DNA of 64,000 bases from Thioalkalivibrio paradoxus ARh 1 (GTDB lineage: Bacteria > Pseudomonadota > Gammaproteobacteria > Ectothiorhodospirales > Ectothiorhodospiraceae), in the NCBI RefSeq assembly GCF_000227685.2, contig NZ_CP007029.1:532501-596500 (forward strand). Reading direction: 5' to 3'. Below the pieces are notes generated by a model, which saw only the letters and a list, made by a program, of their open reading frames with translations, was not told the origin of the DNA and did not search any database. The stretch's first letter is position 1, and every line of letters starts with the position of its first letter. Of the stretch, positions 1-11,941 are shown piece by piece. Both the position numbers and the translations under genes were made by a program.

Positions 1-2393
<2,393 letters not shown>

Positions 2394-2493
2394 ATAACAC
2401 CCAAGTAGTTGGGCTGGTCTCGATCGTTGACACACTGCCTAGAATGCATTCCAGAATTGAAGCATGCGTGCGATATGTATGCTTCAGCCAGTT

Positions 2494-2612
2494 TGTCTGG
2501 CGGCCATAGCGAACAGGAACCACCCGATCCCATCTCGAACTCGGAAGTGAAACTGTTCAGCGCCGATGGTAGTTTGGGGCCTCCCCATGTGAGAGTAGGT
2601 CACCGCCAGGCA
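2494..2612 (+). rRNA. rrf: 5S ribosomal RNA
   Basis: The sequence has the standard bacterial 5S pattern: TGTCTGGCGGCCATAGCG at the 5' end, the ACCCGATCCCATCTCGAACTC core, and CACCGCCAGGCA closing the terminal stem. It lies about 100 nt after the 23S end and is followed by a strong terminator, so it is the last gene of this rRNA operon. The ends are set by the terminal stem and may be off by one or two bases. Confidence 0.96.
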
Positions 2613-2620
2613 TTTACCCC

Positions 2621-2656
2621 AACCCGGATGCAGCTGATGCATCCGGGTTTTTTTTC
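2621..2656 (+). terminator. Rho-independent terminator of the rRNA operon
   Basis: A perfect 12-bp stem (AACCCGGATGCA pairing with TGCATCCGGGTT) with a five-base GCTGA loop runs straight into eight T residues at 2648-2655. It starts nine bases after the 5S gene. It is the strongest intrinsic terminator in the window. Confidence 0.95.
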
Positions 2657-2794
2657 GTCCGCGTACCGCTGTGCGGTTCCAGTTGTGGGTACTGCCGGTG
2701 GTGAGCGGCCGCGAAGCGCGTGGCGCGGCGGCAAGAAGCGAGAGGGGGCGGGATCGATCGGCAGAGGTTCGGTCGGGAGCGCCGCGAACGCGGC

Positions 2795-3559
2795 TCAGCG
2801 CAGTTCGCGCCAGTCGATGCCGTGTGCCTGGGTCGCGAGTTCGGTGTCGTCGATGGCACAGCCGAGGCCGGCGGCCAACGCACGCCGAGCGAACTCGGGC
2901 CGATTGTTGGTTTCCGACAAATGCATGCCGATTACGTGCTGCAGGCGCTGGCGGTCCATCGCCTGCAGCAGATCCTCGGCGGCGTCGTTGGCGAGATGCC
3001 CGTACGGCCCACCCACGCGGCGCTTCAGCGCGGGAGGGTAGGGACCCGCGGCAAGCAGGGCGGGGTCGTGATTGCACTCGATCAGGAGTCCGTCGACGCG
3101 GTCGATCTGGTGGCGGACGTGGGGGCTGACGTGGCCGAGGTCGGTCAGCAATGCCAGCCGCGACGCACCGTCGGTGAAAACGAACTGGCAGGGTTCGCGC
3201 GCGTCGTGCGGTACGGTAAAGGACTGAATTTCGAGGTCCTTGATCGCGAACCGGTCGCCGGCATGAAATTCCTGGACGCGGGGATAGCCGGAATCGCGCG
3301 CCGCCAGGTAGGTGCCCGGTGTCAGGTACGCTGGAAGCCGATGACGGCGACAGAGCGCGGCGCTGGATCCGATGTGGTCGGCGTGTTCATGCGTGATCAG
3401 CACCGCGTCGAGGTCTGCCGGCGTGACGCCGAGGCGCGCGAGCCGCAGCGTCGTCTGCTGGATGGAAAAGCCGCAGTCGACGAGGATCCGCGTACGCCCT
3501 GCCTGAACCAGCAGCGCGTTGCCGGACGACCCGCTGCCCAGCGAAGCGAAGCGGATCAC
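2795..3559 (-). CDS. MBL-fold metallo-hydrolase (YycJ/PhnP-like)
   Basis: This is a 254-residue metallo-beta-lactamase-fold hydrolase. The N-terminus FASLGSGSSGNALLV is typical of the YycJ/PhnP-like branch, and the metal-binding motif THEHADH lies at about residues 56-62. I chose a GTG start at 3559 because the fold begins there and the longer reading would run into bamC; no clear ribosome binding site is visible. The gene follows dapA and bamC on the same strand with a 67-nt gap and is probably in that transcription unit. The substrate is not evident; relatives include nucleases and cyclic phosphodiesterases. Confidence 0.88.
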   Translation of the reverse strand: MIRFASLGSGSSGNALLVQAGRTRILVDCGFSIQQTTLRLARLGVTPADLDAVLITHEHADHIGSSAALCRRHRLPAYLTPGTYLAARDSGYPRVQEFHAGDRFAIKDLEIQSFTVPHDAREPCQFVFTDGASRLALLTDLGHVSPHVRHQIDRVDGLLIECNHDPALLAAGPYPPALKRRVGGPYGHLANDAAEDLLQAMDRQRLQHVIGMHLSETNNRPEFARRALAAGLGCAIDDTELATQAHGIDWRELR

Positions 3560-3626
3560 GCGGGGCGGGGCCGGTGAGGCAATGCGAGTACCGCCATTGC
3601 GAGTGGCACCGGCCCGCGCTGGGAGT

Positions 3627-4769
3627 TCAGCGCAGCTGGGGCTGGATCCGTTCCAGCACGAAGCGCGCGTCCCGGTCGCGAATGCGATCACCCTCGATCG
3701 AAAGCGCTTCGATCTGCAGATCGCGGCCGTTCTCGGTCATCCGCACCTGGTAGCGTTCGCCCTGGCGCCGGTCTTCGCCCCGGCCGAACATGCGCCGGAG
3801 CAGACCCGGGCGGTCTCGCTGGGCCGCGTCTGCGACATCGGGGCGATAGGTGACCAGGAAGATTCCGTCGCGCCGGCTGTGCTCATCGACCAGGAGCCCA
3901 CTGCGGTCGAGCGCGAGGCCCAGGCGTCGCCACAGCGCATCGGGCTCTCCGGTGAGTGCGAGTACCGGCCGGCCGTCGCGCTCGATGAGATCGATTTGCC
4001 CGGTGCGTTCGAAGTCGGTTTCCTCTACGCGCGTACGGGCGTCGGGAACGTCGCCGGTGGTCAGGAACACGAGCAGCCGGTTCAGCATCTCGGCCTCGAG
4101 TTGCGGATCGGGGTCGCTCATCACCCAGCGCATGGCCTGGCCGTCCCGGTCTCCCTCTTCGACGGCTCCCCGGTGTGCAATGAACACCTCGGTGGCGCCG
4201 TTGAGGCGGTCGACCCGTAGCCGGTACTGGTCGCGCGTGCCGGCGTCGTACAGGGTGCCCAATGCGCGCGAGATCAGACCCTGGGTGAGGCCCAAGGGAA
4301 TTCCGGCCCGGTCCTCGGCCCATACGGTTTCCATGATGCCTAAAGCGGGCTCGTCGCGGGCCAGCGCGAGGTTCTGTGTGCGCCAGAAGTCGCGCAGTCG
4401 TGGCCAAAGCGCTTCGGGCTCGGCCTGCACAACCAGCCAGCGCAACTGCCCGTCCCGGCGCAACTGCACCTCGGGGCTTTCGGGCAGGATCGGTCGGTCG
4501 CGTGTCACGGTCCGGGGTGCAGCCCGGAGGTCGCGATCGATTTCCCGGGCGCTCACGCGTGCGCCGGGTGCCTCAGGAATCCGGTAGGCGCGCTCCATGT
4601 CGGGCGCGAGCAGATCGGGCGGAACTTCCAGCGAGTCGATCTGGCGGCTGGCCTCGTAGCGCGGGCCGTCAGCGGTGCCGGGGCCAAGGCCGGCGCATCC
4701 GGAGAGCGCGAGGGCCACGGCCGCGGCCAGAAGACGAAGGGGCAGCTTGACGGCGGGTGTCGGGTTCAT
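3627..4769 (-). CDS. bamC: Outer membrane assembly lipoprotein BamC
   Basis: A 380-residue lipoprotein. The signal peptide ends in the lipobox LSGC, giving a lipidated Cys25, so it should sit in the outer membrane facing the periplasm. After the anchor come the low-complexity segment with VPPDLLAPDM typical of BamC/NlpB and then two helix-grip-like domains. BamC is an accessory subunit of the BAM complex that inserts beta-barrel proteins. It starts five nt after dapA ends, the classical dapA-bamC order of gammaproteobacteria. The start was chosen at the ATG directly before the signal peptide. Confidence 0.93.
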   Translation of the reverse strand: MNPTPAVKLPLRLLAAAVALALSGCAGLGPGTADGPRYEASRQIDSLEVPPDLLAPDMERAYRIPEAPGARVSAREIDRDLRAAPRTVTRDRPILPESPEVQLRRDGQLRWLVVQAEPEALWPRLRDFWRTQNLALARDEPALGIMETVWAEDRAGIPLGLTQGLISRALGTLYDAGTRDQYRLRVDRLNGATEVFIAHRGAVEEGDRDGQAMRWVMSDPDPQLEAEMLNRLLVFLTTGDVPDARTRVEETDFERTGQIDLIERDGRPVLALTGEPDALWRRLGLALDRSGLLVDEHSRRDGIFLVTYRPDVADAAQRDRPGLLRRMFGRGEDRRQGERYQVRMTENGRDLQIEALSIEGDRIRDRDARFVLERIQPQLR

Positions 4770-4774
4770 GTCGT

Positions 4775-5659
4775 TTACGGATCCAGAGCGATGCCGGCAC
4801 GGCGCATCGCTTCGAGCACCGGCGCGTGAAAGGGTTCTGACAACGGCGTCAGCGGCAGGCGAATCCCTTCGGGAATCAGTCCCAGGCGGGCTGTGGCCCA
4901 CTTCACTGGAATCGGGTTGGCTTCCAGGAACAGCGCATGGTGCAGCCCGTCCAGCCGGTCGTTGACTTCACGGGCCCGGCTCGCGTCGCCGGCGAGAGCG
5001 AGCGCGCACATCTCGTGCATCAGTGCGGGCGCCACGTTGGCGGTGACCGAAATGACGCCCTGTCCGCCGGCGAGCAGGAAGTCCAGCGCGGTCGCATCGT
5101 CGCCGCTGTACAGTTCCAGTCGGCCGCCGACGCGTTCGACCAGTTCGCGCGTCCGCTCCGGGCTCCCCAGCGCCTCCTTCAGGCCGACGATGTTGGGCAC
5201 GCCGGCGAGCCGTTCGACCGTTTCGGGGAGCAGATCCACCGCAGTGCGTCCGGGAACGTTGTAGAGGATTTGCGGAATCTCGACGGCTTCGGCGACCGCG
5301 CGATAATGGCGGTACAGGCCTTCCTGTGTCGGTTTGTTGTAATACGGCGTGACCAGCAGGCAGGCGTCAGCGCCGGCGTCGCGCGCGCACCGGGTCAGCT
5401 CGATCGCCTCCCGGGTGGCATTCGCGCCGGTGCCGGCGATGACCGGTAGGCGGCCTTTCACGTGTTCGACCACCCGCGCAATCACCATGCAGTGTTCGTC
5501 GAAATCGAGGGTCGCCGATTCGCCCGTGGTGCCGACCGCAACGATGGCATCGGTGCCCGCGTCGATGTGCCAGTCGACGAGTCTCTGCAGCGATTCGTGG
5601 TCGATGCTGCCATCGGGTTGCATCGGTGTGACCAATGCGACCATGCTACCTTGAAACAT
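4775..5659 (-). CDS. dapA: 4-hydroxy-tetrahydrodipicolinate synthase
   Basis: A 294-residue class I aldolase that condenses pyruvate with aspartate semialdehyde in the diaminopimelate/lysine pathway. The Schiff-base lysine is K161 in the segment IVGLKEA. The catalytic tyrosine is Y133 in YNVPGRT, and the GTTGES substrate loop is at 43-48. The length matches the family. The ATG at 5659 has a strong GGAGGG site eight bases upstream and gives the conserved MFxGS start. It is the first gene of the dapA-bamC-MBL unit and is divergent from the GcvR-like gene. Confidence 0.97.
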   Translation of the reverse strand: MFQGSMVALVTPMQPDGSIDHESLQRLVDWHIDAGTDAIVAVGTTGESATLDFDEHCMVIARVVEHVKGRLPVIAGTGANATREAIELTRCARDAGADACLLVTPYYNKPTQEGLYRHYRAVAEAVEIPQILYNVPGRTAVDLLPETVERLAGVPNIVGLKEALGSPERTRELVERVGGRLELYSGDDATALDFLLAGGQGVISVTANVAPALMHEMCALALAGDASRAREVNDRLDGLHHALFLEANPIPVKWATARLGLIPEGIRLPLTPLSEPFHAPVLEAMRRAGIALDP

Positions 5660-5814
5660 TGCGCCCTCCGGGTACGCCAATGTCGCAGTCTACCGGCGGG
5701 GGAACAGGGGGTTCAAGAGACCATCGAATCTGCGTTGCCCGATGGGATGCGGCGTTTGCGCCGGGTTCGCAAGGTGATATGTTGCCTTCCTGTCCCGCTG
5801 CTTGTGCTGCTGTC

Positions 5815-6369
5815 ATGTCGGATTCTCAGGGCGCGATTCCCGCCACCCACCTGGTCATGGTCCTGATCGGTGCCGATCGGCCCGGCCTGCTCGAGCAGGT
5901 CGCGCGGTTCGTGATGGATGCGGGCTGCAACCTCGAAGACAGCAGGATGTCGGTGCTGGCTGGCGTCTGCTGCATCAGCATGGCCGTCAGCGGCAACTGG
6001 AAAACCCTCGGAAAGCTCGAGAGTCGGTTGCCGAGACTGGAGGCGGAAACCGGGTTCAGTCTGATCGCGCGGCGCGTGCAGCCGGGGGAGGCGCCGCAGC
6101 AGGCGATGCCGTATACGGTCGATGTCGTCGCGCTCGACGAGGTCGGGATCGTGCATGCGCTCGCCGAGTTTTTCACCAGCCGCGGCGTGAACATCCGGGA
6201 CATGCATACCCGCGCGTTTCGCGCGCAGCAGACCGGTACCCGCATGTTCTCCGCGAATCTGGTCGTCGATATCCCGGCCGAGCAGCATCTCGCCAGCCTG
6301 CGCGGGGATTTTCTCGATTTTTGCGACGACTTGAACCTCGATGGCGTGCTGGACCCGATCAAGGGCTGA
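5815..6369 (+). CDS. gcvR: GcvR-like glycine cleavage regulator (two ACT domains)
   Basis: A 184-residue protein with two ACT domains. The first begins VMVLIGADRPGLLEQVARFV and carries the CNLEDSRMSVL signature of GcvR; the second begins at VDVVALDEVGIVHALAEFF. E. coli GcvR binds GcvA and represses the glycine cleavage operon, so it acts through protein contact. It is divergent from dapA, as in E. coli. A start at 5779 has a better AAGG site, but its 12 extra codons mostly end in A/T, unlike coding DNA here, so I prefer 5815. Confidence 0.85.
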   Translation: MSDSQGAIPATHLVMVLIGADRPGLLEQVARFVMDAGCNLEDSRMSVLAGVCCISMAVSGNWKTLGKLESRLPRLEAETGFSLIARRVQPGEAPQQAMPYTVDVVALDEVGIVHALAEFFTSRGVNIRDMHTRAFRAQQTGTRMFSANLVVDIPAEQHLASLRGDFLDFCDDLNLDGVLDPIKG

Positions 6370-6423
6370 AGGTAGGTCCAGCGCGGACCATCGTTTCTGC
6401 CTCCGTATTCCAAGGGAATCGAC

Positions 6424-6891
6424 ATGAACATTGCCATCGATCAGACCGTTCCGACCGACCTGCGGCTGCCGGCGACTGACGAGCAGTCGCTCGCGCTCGG
6501 CGATTTCGCCGGCCGGCGCATCGTGCTGTATTTCTACCCGAAGGACAGTACACCGGGCTGCACCAGCGAAAGCCGCGACTTTGCCGCGCACCAGGCCGAT
6601 TTCGATGCCGCCAACGCGGTGATCCTCGGGGTCTCCCGTGACAGCGTGAAGAGCCACGAGCGCTTCCGGAGCCGCGAAGGCCTGACCTTCGACCTGCTGA
6701 GCGATGCCGACGAAGCCCTTTGCGAGGCCTTCGGTGTCATCAAGATGAAAAACATGTACGGCAAACAAGTACGCGGGATCGAACGCTCGACGTTTCTGAT
6801 CGACGAAAACGGCGTACTGCGCAGGGAATGGCGCAAGGTCAAGGTCCCGGGGCACGTTGCCGAAGTGCTGGACGCGGTGCGCGAACTCTAG
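6424..6891 (+). CDS. bcp: Thiol peroxidase of the Bcp/PrxQ family
   Basis: A 155-residue peroxiredoxin that reduces peroxides with a catalytic cysteine. The peroxidatic Cys46 sits in DSTPGCTSES. The resolving cysteine found five residues later in E. coli Bcp is replaced by arginine. Another Cys100 in ALCEAFG is the only other candidate partner. The thioredoxin fold is complete and the C-terminal NMYGK..GIERSTFLID block is canonical. It lies 54 nt after gcvR, the same neighbourhood as in E. coli. Confidence 0.93.
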   Translation: MNIAIDQTVPTDLRLPATDEQSLALGDFAGRRIVLYFYPKDSTPGCTSESRDFAAHQADFDAANAVILGVSRDSVKSHERFRSREGLTFDLLSDADEALCEAFGVIKMKNMYGKQVRGIERSTFLIDENGVLRREWRKVKVPGHVAEVLDAVREL

Positions 6892-6946
6892 CCCATGTTT
6901 GTCAGGCGGTATAAAGCTCTCCACAAGATCAATTATTTGAAGTAGG

Positions 6947-7104
6947 CGTAGGGCGGGAGAGGCCGAAGGCCGTCATCCGCCATCCGGCGCCGGGATTGCC
7001 GCAGGCGCCGGGGATGCGCGAACGCCGAGCGGCGGATGGCGCTGCGCTTTTCCGCCCTACGGGTCGCCCGGGACACGAGACAGGCCGTGACTTTCACGCT
7101 AACT
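6947..7104. repeat. 115-bp palindromic dispersed repeat, copy A, with 3' tail
   Basis: The core (6947-7061) begins CGTAGGGCGG and ends CCGCCCTACG, with inner inverted segments CATCCGCC and GGCGGATG, so a transcript could fold into one long hairpin. It is followed by the tail GGTCGCCCGGGACACGAGAC and onward to CGCTAACT at 7104. Copies of exactly the same core length occur at 27901 (split by an IS110 element) and 29361. Copy A lacks the 35-bp leader (ATGGCCTATGTGGCC and onward) of the other two. It fills most of the 257-nt gap between bcp and the PIN-PhoH gene. Confidence 0.88.
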
Positions 7105-7148
7105 GTGCCCGAACCCTAGACGAAAGTGCCAATCCGCCCGGAGGGTCC

Positions 7149-8567
7149 ATGGCCAAGAAGGAGATGCGCAGCAACCGCCTGTTCGTGCTCGACACCAATG
7201 TGCTGATGCATGACCCGACCGCGCTGTTCCGGTTTCAGGAGCACGACATCTTTTTGCCGATGGTAGTGCTGGAGGAGCTCGACTGCAGCAAGAAGGGCGT
7301 TTCCGAAGTCGCCCGGAACGTGCGCCAGGTCAGCCGATTCATCGACGAGTTGACCCAGGACGCCACCCACGAGCAGATCCGGCAAGGGCTTCCGTTGCAT
7401 GCGCGGTCGCTGGCGGATGCCAGCTTCCATGCCAGCGGGCGCCTGTTCTTCCAAACCCGCGCGATGGCCGCGCAGATCCCCGAGACGCTGCCCGGATCGA
7501 CCCCCGACAACACCATCCTGGCCACTGCACTCGCGCTGCAGAACGACCTCCCGGATGTCGACCTGACGCTGGTTTCGAAGGACATCAACCTGCGCATCAA
7601 GGCCGCGGTGCTCGGGCTGCATGCGGAAGACTATTTCAGCGATCAGGTGCTCGATGACGTCAGCCTGCTGTATTCGGGAATGGCGGAGCTGCCGGAGGAT
7701 TTCTGGGACTCGCACGGTCGGGAAATGGATTCGTGGCAGGAAAGCGGGCGCACCTATTACCGGGTCAGCGGCCCGCTGGTCATGCAATGGCACCCGAACC
7801 AGTTCATCTACCGGGACGGTGATCCCCCGATCCAGGCGATCGTCCTGGAACTCGACCATCAGGCCGAGAACGCGGTGATCGAACTCGTCGACGACTACCT
7901 GCATCCACGGCACACCGTCTGGGGGATCAATGCGCGCAACCGCGAGCAGAACTTCGCGCTGAACCTGCTGATGGATCCGGAGGTGGACTTCGTGTCGCTG
8001 GTGGGCGCAGCGGGCACCGGCAAGACGCTGCTGACGCTGGCGGCCGGTCTGGCGCAGACGCTCGAGGACAATGTCTACAAGGAGATCATCATGACCCGGG
8101 TCACGATCCCGGTGGGTGAGGACATCGGCTTCCTGCCGGGTACCGAGGAGGAGAAGATGACGCCGTGGATGGGGGCGCTGATCGACAACCTGGAGGTGCT
8201 GACCCGGACCGAAGGCGGAGGCGACTGGGGCCGCGCCGCGACCAACGACGTGATCCAGAACCGGATCAAGCTGCGGTCGCTGAACTTCATGCGCGGCCGC
8301 ACCTTCCTGAACCGCTACATCATTCTCGACGAGGCGCAGAACCTGACCAGCAAACAGATGAAGACGCTGATCACGCGCGCGGGGCCGGGTTCAAAGGTCG
8401 TTGCGCTGGGCAACATCGCGCAGATCGACACGCCGTACCTGACCGAGACCACCTCGGGGCTCACCTATGTGGTCGACCGCTTTCGCCACTGGACGCACAG
8501 CGGTCACGTCACGCTGACGCGCGGAGAACGGTCGCGGCTCGCCGACTACGCGTCGCGTTCGCTCTGA
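7149..8567 (+). CDS. PIN-PhoH family RNase/ATPase
   Basis: A 472-residue two-domain protein. The N-terminal PIN nuclease domain starts [11 protein letters not shown] (about residues 13-23) with acidic residues later in DNTILATAL. The C-terminal PhoH P-loop ATPase domain has Walker A GAAGTGKT near residue 286 and Walker [10 protein letters not shown]. This PIN-PhoH (PhoH2/YlaK-type) arrangement is associated with RNA helicase and RNase activity. The ATG at 7149 has GGAGGG directly upstream. Its 3' end overlaps the 3' end of dxs by 22 nt on the opposite strand. Confidence 0.92.
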   Translation: MAKKEMRSNRLFVLDTNVLMHDPTALFRFQEHDIFLPMVVLEELDCSKKGVSEVARNVRQVSRFIDELTQDATHEQIRQGLPLHARSLADASFHASGRLFFQTRAMAAQIPETLPGSTPDNTILATALALQNDLPDVDLTLVSKDINLRIKAAVLGLHAEDYFSDQVLDDVSLLYSGMAELPEDFWDSHGREMDSWQESGRTYYRVSGPLVMQWHPNQFIYRDGDPPIQAIVLELDHQAENAVIELVDDYLHPRHTVWGINARNREQNFALNLLMDPEVDFVSLVGAAGTGKTLLTLAAGLAQTLEDNVYKEIIMTRVTIPVGEDIGFLPGTEEEKMTPWMGALIDNLEVLTRTEGGGDWGRAATNDVIQNRIKLRSLNFMRGRTFLNRYIILDEAQNLTSKQMKTLITRAGPGSKVVALGNIAQIDTPYLTETTSGLTYVVDRFRHWTHSGHVTLTRGERSRLADYASRSL

Positions 8568-10459
8568 GGGGGCTGCCGGCCGGCCGCCTTCCGCGGCGGC
8601 GGGGGTTCGCCCCGGCCGTCGCCGTGAATGGCGCGGAGGATGCCCGGGGCATCGAGCCCGTAATCCGACAACAGGCGCTCCCGCGGCCCGTGTGCGGTGA
8701 AATGGTCCGGCAGGCCCAGCGTCAGGCAGGGGGTCGCCAGATCCAGCGCGGTCAGCGCCTCGAGCACCGCGCTTCCCGCCCCGCCGGCCAGCGCATGGTC
8801 CTCGAGCGTCACGAAGCGTTCATGGTCGCGCGCCAGCCGCTCGAGGAGATCCGTGTCCAGTGGTTTGATGAAGCGCATGTTGACCACCGTCGCATCGATC
8901 GCCTCGGCGGCTTCCAGCGCCGCTTCCAGCAATGGGCCAAAGCTCAGCAGCGCGATTCGGTGTCCGTTGCGCACGATCGCCGCCTTGCCGACCGGGATCG
9001 GATCGAGATCGGTGCCGGGTGCCGTCCCGGGGCCGCGCCCGCGCGGGTAGCGGACTGCCGCTGGCCCGGTGCAGGCGAATCCGGTGCTGAGCATGCGCCG
9101 GCACTCGGCCTCGTCGGCTGGCGCCATCAGCACCAGGTTCGGGACGGTGCGCAACAGACTGATGTCGAACACGCCGGCGTGGGTGGGGCCGTCCGGCCCG
9201 ACGATCCCGGCCCGATCGATCGCGAACAGCACCGGCAGGTTCTGCAGCGCGACGTCGTGGATCACCTGGTCCAGCGCGCGCTGCAGGAAGGTCGAGTAGA
9301 TCGCGACGACCGGGTGCAGTCCTTCGCAGGCCATGCCGGCCGCCAGCGTGACCGCGTGCTGTTCGGCGATGCCGACGTCGAAGTAGCGGTCGGGGAATTC
9401 CTCGGAGAAGCGCACCAGGCCCGATCCCTCGCGCATCGCCGGGGTGATCCCGACCAGCCGTGCGTCGATTCGGGCCTGGTCGCAAAGCCAGTTGCCGAAT
9501 ACCTCGGTATAGGTCGGTGCCTTTGCCTGCGCCGCGGCGGCGAGGCCGGCGTCCGGGCTGAATTGCCCGACCCCGTGGTAGCGGCAGGGGTCGTCTTCGG
9601 CGGGCGCGTATCCGTGGCCCTTGCGCGTGACGATGTGCAGCAGCCGCGGTCCGCGCAAATCGCGCAGGTTGGACAGCATCGCGACCAGCCCGTCGACGTC
9701 GTGTCCGTCCACCGGTCCGAAATAGCGGAAGCCCAGTTCCTCGAACAGCGTGCCGGGCATGATCATGCCCTTCACGTGCTCCTCGGCGCGCTGCGCGAGG
9801 GCCCGGACCGGCGGCATGTATTCGAGCACCTTCTTCGAACCTTCCCGCACGCTGCAGTACAGCCGACCTGAAAGCAGGCGGGCGAGATACTGGCTCATCG
9901 CGCCGACATTGGGCGAGATCGACATCTCGTTGTCGTTCAGGATCACCAGCAGGTCGCAATCGAGCTCGCCGACGTGGTTCAGCGCCTCGTAGGCCATGCC
10001 GGCGGTCATCGCGCCGTCACCGATCACCGCGACATGGCGGTGCCTGGCTCCGGTCCGTGCCGCCGCCAGCGCCATCCCGGCGGCCGCGCTGATCGAGGTG
10101 CTCGAGTGGCCGGTGCCGAAGGCGTCGTACTCGCTCTCGTCCCGTTTCGGGAAGCCGGCGAGGCCGCCGTACTGGCGCAGCGTCGCCATCGCGTCGCGGC
10201 GCCCGGTGAGGATCTTGTGCGCATAGGCCTGGTGCCCGACGTCCCAGACGATGCGGTCGCGTGGCGTGTCGAACACGTAGTGCAACGCGATCGCGAGTTC
10301 GACGGTTCCCAGGTTGGCTGCCAGGTGCCCGCCCGTACGCGCCACCGTGTCGATCAGGAATCGGCGCAGTTCCGACGCGATGCGTTCCAGGTCGGAGACG
10401 CTGCGCGTACGCAGATCCGCCGGCCAGTCGATCGAATCGAGCCGTGGGGTGTCGCTCAT
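8546..10459 (-). CDS. dxs: 1-deoxy-D-xylulose-5-phosphate synthase
   Basis: A 637-residue thiamine-diphosphate enzyme making DXP from pyruvate and glyceraldehyde-3-phosphate, the first step of the non-mevalonate isoprenoid pathway. The N-terminal [20 protein letters not shown] block, the ThDP motif [15 protein letters not shown] and the transketolase-like segment [15 protein letters not shown] are all present. It is third in an xseB-ispA-dxs unit. The start is the ATG before SDTPRLDSI; the upstream 105 nt are very GC-rich with no good Shine-Dalgarno site. The tail overlaps the PIN-PhoH gene convergently. Confidence 0.96.
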   Translation of the reverse strand: MSDTPRLDSIDWPADLRTRSVSDLERIASELRRFLIDTVARTGGHLAANLGTVELAIALHYVFDTPRDRIVWDVGHQAYAHKILTGRRDAMATLRQYGGLAGFPKRDESEYDAFGTGHSSTSISAAAGMALAAARTGARHRHVAVIGDGAMTAGMAYEALNHVGELDCDLLVILNDNEMSISPNVGAMSQYLARLLSGRLYCSVREGSKKVLEYMPPVRALAQRAEEHVKGMIMPGTLFEELGFRYFGPVDGHDVDGLVAMLSNLRDLRGPRLLHIVTRKGHGYAPAEDDPCRYHGVGQFSPDAGLAAAAQAKAPTYTEVFGNWLCDQARIDARLVGITPAMREGSGLVRFSEEFPDRYFDVGIAEQHAVTLAAGMACEGLHPVVAIYSTFLQRALDQVIHDVALQNLPVLFAIDRAGIVGPDGPTHAGVFDISLLRTVPNLVLMAPADEAECRRMLSTGFACTGPAAVRYPRGRGPGTAPGTDLDPIPVGKAAIVRNGHRIALLSFGPLLEAALEAAEAIDATVVNMRFIKPLDTDLLERLARDHERFVTLEDHALAGGAGSAVLEALTALDLATPCLTLGLPDHFTAHGPRERLLSDYGLDAPGILRAIHGDGRGEPPPPRKAAGRQPPQSERDA

Positions 10460-10565
10460 GCTCGGCCCGGCGGCCGCGCCGCCGCGGGCGGCTGCCACGC
10501 TTGGGGCCGCCTTCGGGGGGTGCTGCCTGCGTGGTCGTTGCACTCGATCATCGGTCGGCCCGGAT

Positions 10566-11444
10566 TCAATGCCTGCGCTCCACGATGTACCGGGCGAGGA
10601 AGCGAAGCAAGTCGGCCTCCGTGCCAAAGGGTTGCAGATTTTCCAGCGCCTCGTCGACCAGTTCGGCGGCCCGCTGCCGCGACGCCTCCAGGCCCAGCAG
10701 TGCGGGAAAGGTCGCCTTCTCGAGCAGACTGTCGGCGCCGCAGGCCTTGCCCAAGAGCTCCGGATCCCCTTCGACATCGAGCACGTCGTCGCGGATCTGG
10801 AACGCGAGGCCGATACAGTCGGCATAGGTGCCGAGCCGGGCCCGCGTCTCGGCGTCTGCATGGCCCGCCTGAGCCGGCAGCAGCACCGAGGCGCGGATCA
10901 GTGCGCCGGTCTTCAGCCGATGCATGGTTTCGAGGTCGGTGACGTTCAGCGATTGTCCCTCGGATGCGAGATCGATCGCCTGACCGCCGGCCATGCCGTG
11001 AATGCCTGCGGCATGGGCCAACTCCTTCGCCAGCCCGAGTCGGGTATCGGCGTGCACGCCCGCCGTGGCATCGAGCAGTGTCGCGAACGCGAGCGCCTGC
11101 AGCGCGTCGCCGGCCAGGATCGCGCTGGCCTCGCCATAGACTTTGTGGCAGGTCGGCTTGCCACGGCGCAGATCGTCGTCATCCATGGCCGGCAGGTCGT
11201 CGTGGATCAGGGAGTACACGTGGATCATCTCGACCGCTGCCGCGATCGCATCCAGCGCCGCGTCGGGTGCCCCCACCGCCTGGCCCGTCGCGTAGACCAG
11301 CAGGGGGCGCAGCCGTTTGCCACCGCCCAGCGTCGAATAGCGCATCGCAGCGATCAACTCGGGAACCGGCGCGTCTTCGGGATCCAGGGTCCGGTCCAGG
11401 AACGCCTCGATGCGCTTCTGGTACGCTTCGATCCGATGGTTCAC
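10566..11444 (-). CDS. ispA: Geranyl/farnesyl diphosphate synthase
   Basis: A 292-residue all-alpha prenyl transferase. It has the first aspartate-rich motif [10 protein letters not shown] at 82-91, the second motif DDVLD near residue 222, and GGGKRLRP at 40-47. It condenses IPP with DMAPP and GPP to give farnesyl diphosphate for quinone and undecaprenyl synthesis. The start is a GTG, the only candidate giving the family N-terminus. It follows xseB by 12 nt and precedes dxs, the usual isoprenoid operon in gammaproteobacteria. Confidence 0.96.
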   Translation of the reverse strand: MNHRIEAYQKRIEAFLDRTLDPEDAPVPELIAAMRYSTLGGGKRLRPLLVYATGQAVGAPDAALDAIAAAVEMIHVYSLIHDDLPAMDDDDLRRGKPTCHKVYGEASAILAGDALQALAFATLLDATAGVHADTRLGLAKELAHAAGIHGMAGGQAIDLASEGQSLNVTDLETMHRLKTGALIRASVLLPAQAGHADAETRARLGTYADCIGLAFQIRDDVLDVEGDPELLGKACGADSLLEKATFPALLGLEASRQRAAELVDEALENLQPFGTEADLLRFLARYIVERRH

Positions 11445-11456
11445 GCGCAGCGCCGA

Positions 11457-11747
11457 TCAGAACGGGACATCGTCCGGGTCGGCAATATCCGGAACTTTTG
11501 TGGAGTCATTGGGGTCCGAGGCTGTGTCAGTGGGGGTAGCGGGGCGGTCGACCGAGCGCTCGATGCGTTGCTGGGCATCGTCGAGCGCCGTCTGGCAGGC
11601 CCGCACCAGCTCCATGCCGCGTTGGTATTCGCGCAGGGCATCTTCCAGCGGCATGTCGCCCGTCTCCATGCGGGCGACGAGCTGCTCGAGGGCCTCCATG
11701 GCCGCTTCGAAGCTGGCCGGGGTTTCGGGAGGGGGGATTTCTGGCAT
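11457..11747 (-). CDS. xseB: Exodeoxyribonuclease VII small subunit
   Basis: A 96-residue helical protein matching XseB: PASFEAAMEALEQLVARMETGDMPLEDAL is the family core, followed by an acidic, proline-rich tail. It binds XseA to form the single-strand-specific exonuclease VII. The ATG at 11747 gives the length and N-terminus of the E. coli protein. An in-frame ATG at 11762 would add five residues, and neither has a clear ribosome binding site. It is first in the unit with ispA and dxs. Confidence 0.92.
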   Translation of the reverse strand: MPEIPPPETPASFEAAMEALEQLVARMETGDMPLEDALREYQRGMELVRACQTALDDAQQRIERSVDRPATPTDTASDPNDSTKVPDIADPDDVPF

Positions 11748-11825
11748 GATCCGGGTCGGCATGGGCGCTGGAAAAAGGTACCGAATCCGAAGCCCCCTGG
11801 GAAGCCGAATGCACCGAAGCGGAGG

Positions 11826-11881
11826 TTGACAACCGTTTAGACCGGGTCTAAAGTCTCGCCACGGTTTAGACGCAGTCTAAA
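11826..11881 (+). promoter_or_regulatory. Promoter with two identical palindromic operators upstream of rubrerythrin
   Basis: Two 17-bp palindromes of identical design, TTTAGAC-N3-GTCTAAA, lie at 11836-11852 and 11865-11881, centres 29 bp apart. A perfect TTGACA -35 box is at 11826-11831, with TAAAGT 17 bp downstream as a plausible -10, so the first palindrome lies across the core promoter and the second just after it. This is the classic placement for a repressor, but no regulator can be named from the motif alone. Confidence 0.75.
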
Positions 11882-11941
11882 TTCCGTGCCTGCCATTGGC
11901 GGGCAGCGCATACCCACTCAGTCCAACAGAGGAGATCGACG

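Noticed and set aside
2394-2493. Possible tRNA between 23S and 5S
   Set aside because: No cloverleaf or T-loop consensus (GTTCGANTC) is visible in the 100-nt spacer.
5779-5814. Upstream start for the GcvR-like gene at 5779 with an AAGG site
   Set aside because: The 12 extra codons mostly end in A or T and encode a Cys/Ala-rich stretch unlike GcvR; it remains possible but less likely than 5815.
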